From Cohnella ginsengisoli (GTDB lineage: Bacteria; Bacillota; Bacilli; Paenibacillales; Paenibacillaceae): a stretch of DNA of 64,000 bases. Location of the stretch: assembly GCF_029525555.1 (NCBI RefSeq), contig NZ_JAPDHZ010000006.1:620001-684000 (forward strand), given 5' to 3'. Shown in pieces: positions 19,016 to 28,967 of this stretch. The first letter of the stretch is position 1; each line of letters starts with the position of its first letter. The notes below the pieces were generated by a model, which saw nothing but the letters and a program-made list of their open reading frames with translations, searched no databases and had not been told where the DNA came from. A program made the position numbers and the translations under genes.

Positions 19016-20528
19016 TTGGATATCAACCGGTTTGCAAACGCAAAGTCTTTAGCGCAAATGCAGTTTAAGGCGGTAGGCAATGCATCTAAGCAGCGGATCA
19101 GGCTCGATAAATTCAGAAGAATTACGTACGTGCTATACTATCTTTGCGAATATAGTGTATACATTTTGACCTTTTACTTTCTCATGTACTTGAAGGTTCT
19201 ACCTGACTATCCGTTGGTAGACTCGTTGAATCCAATTGTTTGGTCCAAGGAAGTTCATGTATTTGACAAATACTTGCTTTTTCTCGGAATGATGCTGCTT
19301 ATCCATGGATTTATGCGATCCCAAGGTTTTTTGTTTGCAGGCAATGGCGAGCGTAGCTTAACGGAAGACCTGTTCTTTTCCGCTAAAGCAACTAGCTATG
19401 CTTTTTTAATGTCCATCGGCATCACGTTTCTATTGAAAACGACATTCATCTATTCACGCGTCACGCTTGTTACGTTCGCAGTGTTAATGCTTGTCGAAGG
19501 TGTTATGCTACGCGCAGCTTATAAATACGCGATTCGCATGCTGAACGAGAAGGGCCTCCTGCAGGATCGCGTTCTTATCGTCGGAGCCGGCAAAGTGGGT
19601 AACGAGCTTGTAAGCACGCTGGAAGCCGAGAAGCGCAGTAAATATAAAATAATCGGATACTTGGATGATTATAAGATTGGATCCGATGTCATCGGCAAAA
19701 CGACCGAGTTGGAATCGATCCTTCAGAATCAACATGTCGACGTCGTGTATATTACGATCCCTTCCGAGAGAAGGGTCATCGAGTCCATTCTCCATACGAT
19801 CTATAAGTATAATGTGGATATTCGGATCATCCCGGAGATGTTTGATCGCATGTCTACCGTCTTTGCCTTCCATACGGATTCCAATCAACCCTACATGGAG
19901 ATTGTGAAGACACCGTTAAGAGGAATCAATGTGTTGTTAAAGCGATTGTTCGATATCCTTATCAGCTCGCTGCTTTTAATCCTGCTATCCCCCCTATTCT
20001 TTGGACTAGGATTATGGACGAAGTTAGATTCAAAGGGGCCTGTCTTCTTCAAACAAGTGAGGGTGGGCAAGAACGGTGTGCCCTTTTCGATGATCAAATT
20101 CCGTTCTATGCGAGTGGATGCGGAGCGTTTGAGAGAAAATTTGGACAAGGAAAATGCCGTTAGCGGGGGGGCCTGCATTTAAGCTGAAAGCCGATCCTCG
20201 CGTAACGCGTTCAGGCCGATGGCTTCGAAAGTACTCACTAGATGAGTTGCCTCAGCTATGGAACGTACTACGCGGAGATATGAGTCTTATTGGGCCAAGG
20301 CCGCCCTTGCCAGACGAAGTGGCGCAATACACAAACTATCATTGGCGAAGGATGGACGTTTTGCCCGGGATGACGGGATTGTGGCAAGTGAGCGGCAGGA
20401 GCGATCTGGACTTCGAAGCATGGATCGATTTGGACATTCAGTATATCGAGCGGTGGAGCTTTGCGCTTGAAATGAAGATATTGCTAAAAACGATTCCTGT
20501 GGTGATCAAAGGCACAGGCGCGTATTGA
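19016..20528 (+). CDS. Polyprenyl glycosylphosphotransferase (initiating sugar transferase, one frameshift)
   Basis: The corrected protein has about 503 residues and the WbaP/WcaJ/WsaP architecture: several N-terminal membrane segments, a central nucleotide-binding-like domain (VLIVGAGKVGNELVSTL), and a C-terminal bacterial sugar transferase domain. The latter shows the membrane hairpin FDILISSLLLILLSPLF, KQVRVGKNG, MIKFRSMR, DELPQLWNVLRGDMSLIGPRP and GLWQVSGRS. These enzymes start glycan synthesis by placing a hexose-1-phosphate on undecaprenyl phosphate. The frame is broken at G7 20165-20171; removing one G joins ENAVSGG to PAFKLKADPRVTR. The TTG start at 19016 has only a weak binding site. 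galE at 55202 could supply UDP-galactose if this is a WsaP-like galactosyl transferase; the sugar is not certain. Confidence 0.88.
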
Positions 20529-20543
20529 TGAGGAGTGGCAGCG

Positions 20544-22961
20544 TTGAAGCGTCAAGAGAAGTCGGGATTTAGAGAATGGTTTGCCTGGGGATGGATCGCG
20601 TTCATTTTGTTTATCGCGATGTTCAAAAACGGAATCTTCCTCGGCTTTGGCCTTCATAGTCCCAATCAATATCAATTCGAGAGTCCAACTTTCTTGACGC
20701 TAATTGTATCGGCTTTCGTCACGTTGTGGCTCATTGTGCAAATTAGCGCAGATTCGTTTGAATGGACGCGCAGCAATTTGATCATCGGCGCGGTCGCGCT
20801 TCTGATACCGATCGTCTATCTGATCAGTTCATTTGATGCCTTCTCTCCGTATATGGCGAAGATCGGTATCTTAATTCATCTTGCATTATTCTTGTTTTAT
20901 GTAGCAGGCACGTTTTGGTCCCGGTCCAATCATTTGACGGATCGGTTTCCGCTTGTATTTTTAGTGTTTGGATATCTGCTGGTTGCATACGGCTTTCTGA
21001 CGATGTTCGGCAATGCTTATATGCTGGATTCCCTGACGCCGCAGGATGGCATTCGGATTACGTCCGTCTTTCAATACGCCAATGCTTATGCCGTGCTGCT
21101 GCTCATTATGTGGATCGTCATGCTGCTGGAGATTAATCGTACGCCGCGTAAAGGACTTCAGATTCTGCATGGAACCATGCTGGTCCCCGTGTGCGTTTCC
21201 TTTTTGCTGACGCTGTCGCGTGGCGCGCTGGTCGTGCTTCCGATCATCGCGATCGTCACGCTGGCCATGCTTCGGCTGAAGCTGCAAATTAAGCTGATTC
21301 TCTATTCTGTCATCGGAATGGGGATCTCTCTCCTTATATACTCCAAATTAGCGGATCGCGGAATCGAAGTCGTCAGCGGCATCCAAACGGCTTTAAACGC
21401 CAAGCAACCTTATGATACGGTCTCTATCTTTTCTGGGGACTCGATCGGATATTGGGCAATTCTAGTTGTTGCTTCTCTTGTCATGGGTGCAATAACCTAT
21501 GCGATAGAGAGATACATAGAACCTCAGCTTCAATCCAAAGTCGAGACGAAAACGTCGAATCGCGCCGGGATCTGGCTGCCGCTTGGACTTATCGTTCTGT
21601 TTATTTTGGGCGCGCTCGCCGTATTGTCCGATACGCTAGTCAAATTGCTGCCTCCTGTTCTAAGAAACCGAATTGAGGGCGTAAATTTTGAAACACATAG
21701 CGTTTACGAGCGTCTAAGAATGTATAAGAACGCGATCCAACTGTGGAAGGAGTATCCGTTATTCGGCGGAGGTAGCGGTGCATGGGAAGCTTCCTATGAA
21801 AAATATCAATCCTATCCCTACCTCAGCGCGCAGACGCACAGCTTTATTACGCAATTGCTCGTTGAAGTCGGTCTGATTGGCACGATCGTCATACTTGGCC
21901 TCATTGTATACTCCATAATTACCTTTATTATCAAGTACAGGCGAATGTCCGAGGAGCTGCGCAATAAGTACCTGTTTTATTTTGTCGTGCCCATTACGAT
22001 TCTATTGCATGCTTCGATCGATTTTGAAATGAGTTATCTCTTCTACGACATTCTCGTCTTTATGTGCCTAGGCATCCTGAGCGGCGCGCAATCACCGGTT
22101 AAGCACTGGGCGAAGAAGCAAGCGAAACAGTTGAAGCAACTGAGTGGAGCTGCGCTTGGCGTCGTGGGAATTGCGCTTCTCCTGATTGCCAGCCTTCGAT
22201 TGTATAGCTCCAGTCAAATCGACAACGCCAACGAAGCGTATGCGATGCAGAAACCATTCGCCGATATCGTCAATCCGCTCAAACAAGGGCTTAAAATAAC
22301 GTCTGGGCAGCCTGTACTGCTCCAGCAGTTGACGAGTTGGAACTATCAAGCGTATGACCAATCGAAGGATGAGAGTTACCTGCAAGAAGCGGAGAAGTAT
22401 TTAGAAAAGCTCGTGAAGACAGAGCCCTACTATCGTCCCGGTATTGATCTTGATTATACGATTCAGATGGTGAGAGGCAATCAAGATGTGGCCATTCAAA
22501 TTATGCAAAAGGCGGTTAAGCAATACCCATTTGAACAATCTTTCTATGATCGCTTAGTCTCGACTTTGCTAGGAAAGTGGGAGCAGCAGAGTCAGGCGGG
22601 TGATCAAGCAGGGGCTAAAGAGACTGCCGAACAAATACTGGCTCAGTACGATAAAACCGTCGAACAGGAACGTGTTGTCAAAGGACTGCCGGCGACGGTT
22701 GAACTAGCGAGAACGTTCGTCGTCTCGAGCACGGTGAGGATGGCGGCTGGCGAAGTCACCTTCGTTGCAAACGACTATCAGCAAGCAGCGGATATTTTAA
22801 AGCCTGCCTTGCAAGAAGACTTGACTGTAGAAGCAAATCGCAAGATCGCGCGATACTACCTGGCAGCACTTCGGAAGCAAGGACAAGACGACCAAGCGCT
22901 TTATGACAAACTTATTGCAGCCGACGCGAACGAAGCTACTCAACTAGATCAGCTCAAATAG
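20544..22961 (+). CDS. O-antigen ligase/polymerase family membrane protein with C-terminal repeat domain
   Basis: This protein of about 805 residues has around twelve or more membrane segments in its first two thirds. Features of the O-antigen ligase (Wzy_C/PglL/WsaB-like) family include LTLSRGALVVLPI and the large extracytoplasmic loop with YKNAIQLWKEYPLFGGGSGAWE and AQTHSFITQLLVEVG. The last 250 residues are soluble and helical and look like TPR repeats. Proteins of this class transfer finished glycans from lipid to protein or wall acceptors, or polymerise repeats. The neighbouring initiation enzyme and the S-layer genes suggest a protein O-glycan ligase. TTG 20544 is preferred because AGGAGTGG lies just upstream; GTG 20535 is the alternative. 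Confidence 0.85.
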   Translation: MKRQEKSGFREWFAWGWIAFILFIAMFKNGIFLGFGLHSPNQYQFESPTFLTLIVSAFVTLWLIVQISADSFEWTRSNLIIGAVALLIPIVYLISSFDAFSPYMAKIGILIHLALFLFYVAGTFWSRSNHLTDRFPLVFLVFGYLLVAYGFLTMFGNAYMLDSLTPQDGIRITSVFQYANAYAVLLLIMWIVMLLEINRTPRKGLQILHGTMLVPVCVSFLLTLSRGALVVLPIIAIVTLAMLRLKLQIKLILYSVIGMGISLLIYSKLADRGIEVVSGIQTALNAKQPYDTVSIFSGDSIGYWAILVVASLVMGAITYAIERYIEPQLQSKVETKTSNRAGIWLPLGLIVLFILGALAVLSDTLVKLLPPVLRNRIEGVNFETHSVYERLRMYKNAIQLWKEYPLFGGGSGAWEASYEKYQSYPYLSAQTHSFITQLLVEVGLIGTIVILGLIVYSIITFIIKYRRMSEELRNKYLFYFVVPITILLHASIDFEMSYLFYDILVFMCLGILSGAQSPVKHWAKKQAKQLKQLSGAALGVVGIALLLIASLRLYSSSQIDNANEAYAMQKPFADIVNPLKQGLKITSGQPVLLQQLTSWNYQAYDQSKDESYLQEAEKYLEKLVKTEPYYRPGIDLDYTIQMVRGNQDVAIQIMQKAVKQYPFEQSFYDRLVSTLLGKWEQQSQAGDQAGAKETAEQILAQYDKTVEQERVVKGLPATVELARTFVVSSTVRMAAGEVTFVANDYQQAADILKPALQEDLTVEANRKIARYYLAALRKQGQDDQALYDKLIAADANEATQLDQLK

Positions 22962-22976
22962 AAAGGAGGGATAACG

Positions 22977-23954
22977 TTGAAGGTATCGGTTATCCTGCCG
23001 ACGTTAAACGCAGAAAAGTATCTTGTTAACCTCATAGGCAAGCTGCAGGAGCAAACGCTGCGACCGCACGAGATTCTCGTCGTCGATTCCAGATCGGATG
23101 ATGGGACGCTGCTGATGGCAAAGAGACTTGGCGCTAAAGTGATGTCGGTAGAGCGTAAGGACTTTGATCATGGAGGCACGCGGAATCTGGCCGCTCAGAA
23201 GACGACTGGCGACGTGCTCGTTTATATGACCCAGGATGCAGTGCCGCAGCATGATCGCTTCATCGAGGAGATTGTAGCGCCCTTTGCCGATACGAAGGTA
23301 GCGGCCGTTTGCGGTAGACAGATCGCTAGGGCGGAATCCAATGTACTTGAACGGATGACGCGCGATATTAACTATCCCGAGCTATATATCCATAAGACGC
23401 TTGCGGATCTCGATCGCTTCGGCATTAAGCTGTTCTTTTTCACCAATGTTTGTTCGGCTATTCGAAGAGATGTTTTTCTGCAGCTCGGAGGGTTCCCGGC
23501 TCCGATCATCTTGAACGAGGACATGATGATTGCAGCGAAATGCATAACCAATGGCTATGCTGTCGTCTACAACCCGCGTGCCAGCGTCATTCATTCTCAC
23601 GATTATAGTTTGAAGAAGCAGTTCAAGCGCAACTTCGATATCGGCGTATCCATGCGGATGAACGAATGGATCTTCCAATATGCTCGTGCAGAAAAAGAAG
23701 GCGGCCGGCTAGTATCAGAGCAGCTGGGGCGACTATGGAAACAGGGAAATTGGACTTGGATCCCGCGATGGATCGCAGAAGCAGGTGCCAAATACGTGGG
23801 CTACCGATTTGGCGTTTCTTATAAGAAACTCCCCGTCAGAATTAGGCGCAAGTTCAGCATGCACCCTGACTTCTGGCTGAATTACGACAAGTCGCAGATC
23901 GTTCGCGAAGCCGTCATCTTCAAGGCTGAAGCGCAATCGGTCAGCAATCATTGA
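22977..23954 (+). CDS. GT2 family glycosyltransferase (rhamnosyltransferase-like)
   Basis: This 325-residue protein has the GT-A fold of family 2: an N-terminal strand VSVILPTLNAEKYL, the nucleotide-binding VVDSRSDDGT, a TGDVLVYMTQDAVP segment in place of the usual DxD, and an acceptor region FPAPIILNEDMMIAAKC. The overall pattern, including DHGGTRNLAA and HSHDYSLKKQFKRNFDIG, is like rhamnosyltransferases (RfbF/WsaF-like). The rfb genes in this window can supply dTDP-L-rhamnose. TTG 22977 follows a strong AAAGGAGG, 16 bases after the previous stop, so it is in an operon with the ligase. Confidence 0.88.
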   Translation: MKVSVILPTLNAEKYLVNLIGKLQEQTLRPHEILVVDSRSDDGTLLMAKRLGAKVMSVERKDFDHGGTRNLAAQKTTGDVLVYMTQDAVPQHDRFIEEIVAPFADTKVAAVCGRQIARAESNVLERMTRDINYPELYIHKTLADLDRFGIKLFFFTNVCSAIRRDVFLQLGGFPAPIILNEDMMIAAKCITNGYAVVYNPRASVIHSHDYSLKKQFKRNFDIGVSMRMNEWIFQYARAEKEGGRLVSEQLGRLWKQGNWTWIPRWIAEAGAKYVGYRFGVSYKKLPVRIRRKFSMHPDFWLNYDKSQIVREAVIFKAEAQSVSNH

Positions 23955-23973
23955 GCGTGAAGGGATGGTCATC

Positions 23974-24465
23974 ATGAATCGATATACGAAGATCTTCGGC
24001 ATACTGGTCGCTGCAGCCGTCGTTGCCGGCGGCGTGAATTGGTACCAATCTGCCTATGCTGACGTTCAGCAGACGACGCCTGGTCTCGCAGACGATCCGA
24101 TCGTGACGAAGAGTTATGTGGATCAGAAGATCACGGAGCTAAAGAATGGAGGCGCTTCGGGCGGGGATGCCGGCGCTGACCCAGCTGCAGCTCCAAAGCT
24201 CGAGGTCGTGACTGTGCCATTCGGCGCTAAGCTTATGGTGGGCGCGGGCGGGGAAGTGGTCGTACGAACTGGAAAAGCTGTCGCTTATAGTTCGGATACA
24301 AACGGTTTATCGGACCTTACAGCAGGTTCCGATATTGCCTCGGATATGAGTGTCGCTACCAACCATTTGATTCTGTTTCCGCGGGATGGAAGGGGTATTG
24401 AACCGGATCCGAAGCAGAAAAATGGATTGACGGTGTTGGTGAGGGGCTCTTATCTGCTTAAGTAG
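23974..24465 (+). CDS. Small exported protein of unknown function
   Basis: This protein of 163 residues has a signal peptide or anchor (ILVAAAVVAGGVNW, cut near AYADVQ), a short predicted helix (TKSYVDQKITELKNG), a Gly/Ala/Asp linker and a compact C-terminal domain (VEVVTVPFGAKLMVG-like, with GRGIEPDPKQKNG). I do not recognise the family. It lies between glycosyltransferases in the same orientation, and ATG 23974 follows AAGGGATGG. The C-terminal pattern of short beta strands could be a surface-exposed accessory domain, but no function can be assigned. Confidence 0.7.
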   Translation: MNRYTKIFGILVAAAVVAGGVNWYQSAYADVQQTTPGLADDPIVTKSYVDQKITELKNGGASGGDAGADPAAAPKLEVVTVPFGAKLMVGAGGEVVVRTGKAVAYSSDTNGLSDLTAGSDIASDMSVATNHLILFPRDGRGIEPDPKQKNGLTVLVRGSYLLK

Positions 24466-24513
24466 GGATTTAATTCAAGATTAGTTGATTCTCGTAAAAT
24501 GAGCTTGCTATTG

Positions 24514-24522
24514 TGATATAAT
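24514..24522 (+). promoter_or_regulatory. Candidate extended -10 promoter at the start of the AT-rich glycan genes
   Basis: TGA immediately precedes a perfect TATAAT (24517-24522), forming an extended -10 element; no good -35 box is visible. It lies in the 110-base gap after the small exported protein and would start transcription of the glycosyltransferase at 24576 and the genes after it. Confidence 0.4.
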
Positions 24523-24575
24523 ATTTTAATTTAAACATTGAAGGAAAACGAATTGCAATTATGGTGGTGTAGTCA

Positions 24576-25868
24576 TTGAAGCAGTTGTTTTATACATGGG
24601 TGTATAGAACTGCAATAGCTTGCAAGAAGGTTATATTTCCGCTCATTCCACAGGGGGCCAGGAAAAAGTTAAAAAAGAGGGTCTTAGACAAGGCCTTCTC
24701 CCTGGAAAACGTGAATGTTAATGCCGCAAAGTTTAATGATCCATTCGTCGTCGATGGGATTAATCTTATAGGTTACGCTCGGGCCGAGATGGGAATCGGA
24801 GAGTCATGTCGTTTAGCAGCACGGGCGATATCGACTACCGATGTACCATTTGACATTATAAACTTCGGCGGCGCAAGTACAGCTAGAGTAGCGGATAACA
24901 GTTGGGCGCACAAGGAATCCGAACTACCTCGATTTAACCTCAACATTCTTCATGTCAATGCGGAACAAATGGTCGAGGTTTATACAAAATACGGTCCTTC
25001 TCTATTTAATGGTCGCTACAATATCGGCTATTGGCATTGGGAGCTACCTATATTTCCTGATGAATGGCTTGACGGTTTCAAGTTTGCTCACGAGATTTGG
25101 GCGCCGACAAAATTTGTTGCAGACTCAATATCAGTCAAAAGCCCGATACCTGTTAAAATTATTCCTCATGGCATTGAAGTGAAAATCGTTGAACCCCGCC
25201 AGCGTTCTTACTTTAAGCTTCCTGTCGATCCTTTTCTGTTTCTTACCATGTACGATATGAACAGCTTTCAGGAAAGAAAGAATCCAATGGCCGCTATAAA
25301 GGCGTTTCAACACGCTTTTGCGCCAGATGACATGAATATTGGATTAATCATTAAAGTTAACAATGCAAGTTCAAATAAAGAGGACCTACAAAGTCTGAAG
25401 AGCGAACTTAGCGATTACAAGAACATTTACTTTATAACAGAAATACTTAGCAGAAACGATACAAATGCACTGATTAACGCTGCAGACTCCTTTGTATCCT
25501 TGCACAGGAGTGAAGGATTCGGACTGGGACTTGCAGAAGCTATGTATTTGGGTAAACCGGCAATTGGGACGAACTGGTCGGCAAACATTGACTTTATGAC
25601 TGAAGACAATTCATGCCTAGTGGATTATAAGCTAATAGAGCTAGAACGCGACTATGGCCCCTATCAACGAGGGCAAGTTTGGGCAGACCCCAGTATTGAT
25701 CATGCGGCCCGCTATATGAGAAAGCTTTATGAAGATCAAGCATATCGCGCACAAATCGCATTAAAAGGCCAAGAGCATATTCGGTCGGAGTTTTCACCAA
25801 GCGCAGTCGGTAGACTGATTGTAGCGAGGCTTCAAGAAATTAACAATATTGTCGGAGGTCCGCGATGA
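24576..25868 (+). CDS. GT4 family glycosyltransferase
   Basis: This 430-residue protein has a GT-B fold. The N-terminal domain carries VDGINLIGYARAEMGIGES, a typical glycine-rich donor-side loop in this subgroup. The C-terminal Rossmann domain holds DSFVSLHRSEGFGLGLAEAMYLGKPAIGTNWSAN, split here by its E-x7-E motif, the retaining GT4 signature. It is a soluble cytoplasmic enzyme likely to extend the lipid-linked glycan. The TTG start at 24576 is weakly supported by GGTGG upstream. The next gene starts inside its stop codon (ATGA), so the two are coupled. GDP-mannose or GDP-rhamnose may be the donor because manC, gmd and rmd follow, but this is not shown. Confidence 0.88.
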   Translation: MKQLFYTWVYRTAIACKKVIFPLIPQGARKKLKKRVLDKAFSLENVNVNAAKFNDPFVVDGINLIGYARAEMGIGESCRLAARAISTTDVPFDIINFGGASTARVADNSWAHKESELPRFNLNILHVNAEQMVEVYTKYGPSLFNGRYNIGYWHWELPIFPDEWLDGFKFAHEIWAPTKFVADSISVKSPIPVKIIPHGIEVKIVEPRQRSYFKLPVDPFLFLTMYDMNSFQERKNPMAAIKAFQHAFAPDDMNIGLIIKVNNASSNKEDLQSLKSELSDYKNIYFITEILSRNDTNALINAADSFVSLHRSEGFGLGLAEAMYLGKPAIGTNWSANIDFMTEDNSCLVDYKLIELERDYGPYQRGQVWADPSIDHAARYMRKLYEDQAYRAQIALKGQEHIRSEFSPSAVGRLIVARLQEINNIVGGPR

Positions 25869-26944
25869 CGGTCACCAGCGTAATAATGGCAGGCGGCAAA
25901 GGGGAACGTTTTTGGCCGAAAAGTCGAACAAACCTGCCTAAGCAATTTCTCAACATAGCAGGCAATAAGTCCATGATCCAGCAGACTGTAGCTCGGCTGG
26001 AAAAACTGATGGATATCAAACAAATCTTCATCGTTACGAACGAATCGTATGCTGAACTAATTGGAGCGCAGATTCCCAAATTGCCCACTAACAATATTAT
26101 TATTGAGCCAATTGGGCGTAACACCGCTCCTTGTGTTGGATTGGCCTCTTTAATCGTTGAAGAGCGTTATCCTGATAGTACGATGATTGTTCTGCCATCT
26201 GACCATATTATCAAGGACGAAAGTGAGTTTATTAATATCCTTGAAACAGCAGTTCATGTTGCGCAACAGCAGGAGAATATCGTAACACTTGGCGTTTCAC
26301 CAACGGGGCCGGAAACCGGTTACGGTTATATTGAGCGTACAGATGAAATGTGGGACAGCTTCAATACACCGGTGTACAAGGTAAATCAGTTTGTGGAGAA
26401 GCCGAACCTGGAGATAGCTCAGAAGTATATCGAAGAGGGTAACTTTTATTGGAATAGCGGAATCTTTATATGGAAGTCCAAAACCATACGTAAGAGGATT
26501 CAACAATTCATGCCAGATATGGACGTCCTTTTAAAGGACATTCAGCCTGCTCTAGGAACGCCATGGGAAAGTGACACGATTAAGCAAAAGTTTTTGGAGA
26601 TGCCGGATCAATCTATTGATTATGGAATTATGGAAAAAGCTGATCACATTTATGTTGTCCCTTGCCAACTAGGTTGGGATGATGTGGGCAGTTGGACGGC
26701 GTTAGACCGGATCGATGATCGTGACGATAATGGTAATGTAATTCGCGGAAATATACTGAATATCGACACGAAAAATTGTATTATTGAAAGTAATGATGGT
26801 AAGTTGATCGCTACATTGGGAATCGAAGATCTAATTGTTGTGGATACAGAAGATGTTACGCTTATATGTACGAAAGATAAGGCACAAGAAGTGAAAAAGC
26901 TGCTTAAAGAGCTCCGTACGCAAAAACGAGAACAGTATTTGTAA
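25865..26944 (+). CDS. manC: Mannose-1-phosphate guanylyltransferase
   Basis: This 359-residue enzyme makes GDP-mannose from mannose-1-phosphate and GTP. The pyrophosphorylase signature MAGGKGERFWPKSR is at residues 8-21, followed by IIEPIGRNTAPC, VLPSDHII, FVEKPNLE and the product-side NFYWNSGIFIWK. Only the pyrophosphorylase domain is present, not the C-terminal isomerase domain of bifunctional forms, so mannose-6-P isomerase must come from elsewhere. ATG 25865 follows GGAGG and overlaps the previous stop. It feeds gmd and rmd directly downstream. Confidence 0.95.
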   Translation: MTVTSVIMAGGKGERFWPKSRTNLPKQFLNIAGNKSMIQQTVARLEKLMDIKQIFIVTNESYAELIGAQIPKLPTNNIIIEPIGRNTAPCVGLASLIVEERYPDSTMIVLPSDHIIKDESEFINILETAVHVAQQQENIVTLGVSPTGPETGYGYIERTDEMWDSFNTPVYKVNQFVEKPNLEIAQKYIEEGNFYWNSGIFIWKSKTIRKRIQQFMPDMDVLLKDIQPALGTPWESDTIKQKFLEMPDQSIDYGIMEKADHIYVVPCQLGWDDVGSWTALDRIDDRDDNGNVIRGNILNIDTKNCIIESNDGKLIATLGIEDLIVVDTEDVTLICTKDKAQEVKKLLKELRTQKREQYL

Positions 26945-26984
26945 GAAAGAAATCGCAGATTACTAAAACAGAGGAGAATACAAG

Positions 26985-27965
26985 ATGAACAAAAAGGCAT
27001 TAATCACAGGGATTACAGGACAAGACGGTTCTTATCTGGCGGAGTTATTACTTGAAAAAGGATATAAAGTATACGGACTGCGCCGCAGGACGAGTATTCC
27101 CATACTCGAAAATATCGAGCATATTCAGGATGAAATTGAATTTGTAGAAGGAGATCTGCTTGATCTAGGATCTTTAATTAATGCGGTCAACATCTCTCAA
27201 CCGGATGAGGTTTATAATCTTGCTGCTCAATCATTCGTGGGTACTTCGTGGGATCAGCCAGTTCTGACGGGCCTGCAAACCGGGATTGGCGTTACCAATA
27301 TCCTCGAGGCCGTACGGATGGTTAAGCCTGATGCTCGTTTCTATCAAGCATCGAGCAGCGAGATGTTCGGTAAGGTTGTAGAGACTCCGCAGCGCGAGAC
27401 GACGCCTTTCTATCCACGTAGCCCTTATGGCGTAGCTAAGGTATATGGTCATTGGATAACCGTCAACTACCGCGAAAGCTATAATATGTATGCATGCTCG
27501 GGCATTCTCTTTAATCATGAATCTCCTCGCCGCGGCGTTGAGTTTGTTACCCGTAAGGTAACAAATGCAGCTGCTCGCATTAAACTTGGACTCCAAAAAG
27601 AGCTTCGTATGGGCAATTTGGACGCGCAACGCGATTGGGGCTTCGCCGGAGATTATGTTAAAGCGATGTGGCTGATGCTTCAACAGGACAAGGCCGATGA
27701 CTATGTCATCTCGACTGGCGAACTGCACAGTGTACAGGAGCTTGTTGAGATTGCATTTGGCCATGTTGGATTGAACTGGCGTGATTATGTCGTCGTGGAT
27801 CCGAAGTTCGTACGTCCTGCCGAAGTGGATCTTTTGCTTGGGAACTGCTCTAAAGCAAAAATGAGACTTGGATGGCAACTCGAAGTAGGGTTTTCGGAGT
27901 TAGTAGAGATGATGGTCGAAAGTGATCTGCAGCGCAATAGTAGATTCAGCAAAGTCTTAATTTAA
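26985..27965 (+). CDS. gmd: GDP-mannose 4,6-dehydratase
   Basis: This 326-residue short-chain dehydrogenase converts GDP-D-mannose to GDP-4-keto-6-deoxy-D-mannose. The NADP-binding GITGQDGSYLAELLLEKGY is at the N-terminus, LAAQSFVGTSW and the active-site YxxxK in SPYGVAKVYGHW follow, and the GDP-mannose-specific LFNHESPRRGVEFVTRK and LDAQRDWGFAGDYV are intact. ATG 26985 follows GAGGAG. Placed between manC and rmd, it supplies the intermediate for a GDP-6-deoxyhexose. Confidence 0.96.
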   Translation: MNKKALITGITGQDGSYLAELLLEKGYKVYGLRRRTSIPILENIEHIQDEIEFVEGDLLDLGSLINAVNISQPDEVYNLAAQSFVGTSWDQPVLTGLQTGIGVTNILEAVRMVKPDARFYQASSSEMFGKVVETPQRETTPFYPRSPYGVAKVYGHWITVNYRESYNMYACSGILFNHESPRRGVEFVTRKVTNAAARIKLGLQKELRMGNLDAQRDWGFAGDYVKAMWLMLQQDKADDYVISTGELHSVQELVEIAFGHVGLNWRDYVVVDPKFVRPAEVDLLLGNCSKAKMRLGWQLEVGFSELVEMMVESDLQRNSRFSKVLI

Positions 27966-27986
27966 GTAGAAAAAGCGGTGAGTAAA

Positions 27987-28967
27987 TTGAAAGCATTGGT
28001 GACTGGGGCAAGCGGGTTTGTTGGAACATATTTAGTTGAACATCTAACCCGACTTGGTTATGAAGTATATAGGATTGGACGACCGGGATCATCATCTACC
28101 TTAACTATGCTACCTATCGATCAACAACTCTCAGTGAATCCTGAAGATGAAGATACCCTTTTAAGGTATATTGATTTGATAAGCCCTGATCAAGTCTATC
28201 ATCTCGCAGGGTTCAGTTCCGTGCGTGAGTCTTGGAACTCGCCAGCCGAGGTCTTTCAGGCCAATGCTGTTAATTCCATCCATCTGTTTGAAGCTATTAG
28301 GAAGAGCAGTGTAGGAGGGCGCGTTAGAGTTGTTACAATAGGTTCTTCTGAAGAGTACGGAAAAATCGATGCTAGTATTCCTATAAAAGAAACTTCAGTA
28401 TTAAATCCAAAGAACCCTTATGGGCTTTCTAAAGTATCGCTAGGTATGCTTGCAAGGCATTATTTTGAAGTATATGACTTACAGATTATTCATACACGTC
28501 CGTTTAACCATATTGGTCCCGGTCAGCGACTAGGCTTTGTTGCATCGGATTTAGCCAAGCAAGTTGCTAATATTGAGTTGGCGACTAGCGATCCAATTAT
28601 TAAAGTTGGTAACCTTGAATCCGAACGGGACTTTTCCGATGTTCGCGATATTGTTGCAGCGTATGAAGCATTAGCTAAAGAGGGAGAAGCGGGGCAAACA
28701 TACAACGTTTGCTCTGGAACTCCAACCTCAATTAAAACCATATTGGAATCTTATGTATCTATGAGCGCAAATAAAGAAATTCGAATTGTTTCTGATCAAG
28801 CGTTGCTTAGACCTATTGATATTCCAAGATACGTCGGTGATTCTACTAAAATTAGAGAAGCGATTGGATGGACCAATAAATATACTTTAAAACAGTCATT
28901 GTTAGATGTACTGAATTATTGGAGAGATGTAGTACGGTCTTCAAAGGAGTTTATTAGAAATGGTTAA
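27987..28967 (+). CDS. rmd: GDP-4-keto-6-deoxy-D-mannose reductase (RMD-type)
   Basis: This NAD(P)-dependent SDR of about 326 residues probably reduces the Gmd product to GDP-D-rhamnose. It has the N-terminal VTGASGFVGTYLVEHL, the SSEEYGKI segment, YxxxK in NPYGLSKVSLG, and TRPFNHIGPGQR followed by ERDFSDVRDIV, as in RMD enzymes such as that of Aneurinibacillus. GDP-L-fucose synthase would be the main alternative, but the overall sequence looks like RMD. TTG 27987 follows AGCGGTGAG at a better distance than GTG 27978. Its stop overlaps the start of the ABC permease by 8 bases. Confidence 0.85.
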   Translation: MKALVTGASGFVGTYLVEHLTRLGYEVYRIGRPGSSSTLTMLPIDQQLSVNPEDEDTLLRYIDLISPDQVYHLAGFSSVRESWNSPAEVFQANAVNSIHLFEAIRKSSVGGRVRVVTIGSSEEYGKIDASIPIKETSVLNPKNPYGLSKVSLGMLARHYFEVYDLQIIHTRPFNHIGPGQRLGFVASDLAKQVANIELATSDPIIKVGNLESERDFSDVRDIVAAYEALAKEGEAGQTYNVCSGTPTSIKTILESYVSMSANKEIRIVSDQALLRPIDIPRYVGDSTKIREAIGWTNKYTLKQSLLDVLNYWRDVVRSSKEFIRNG

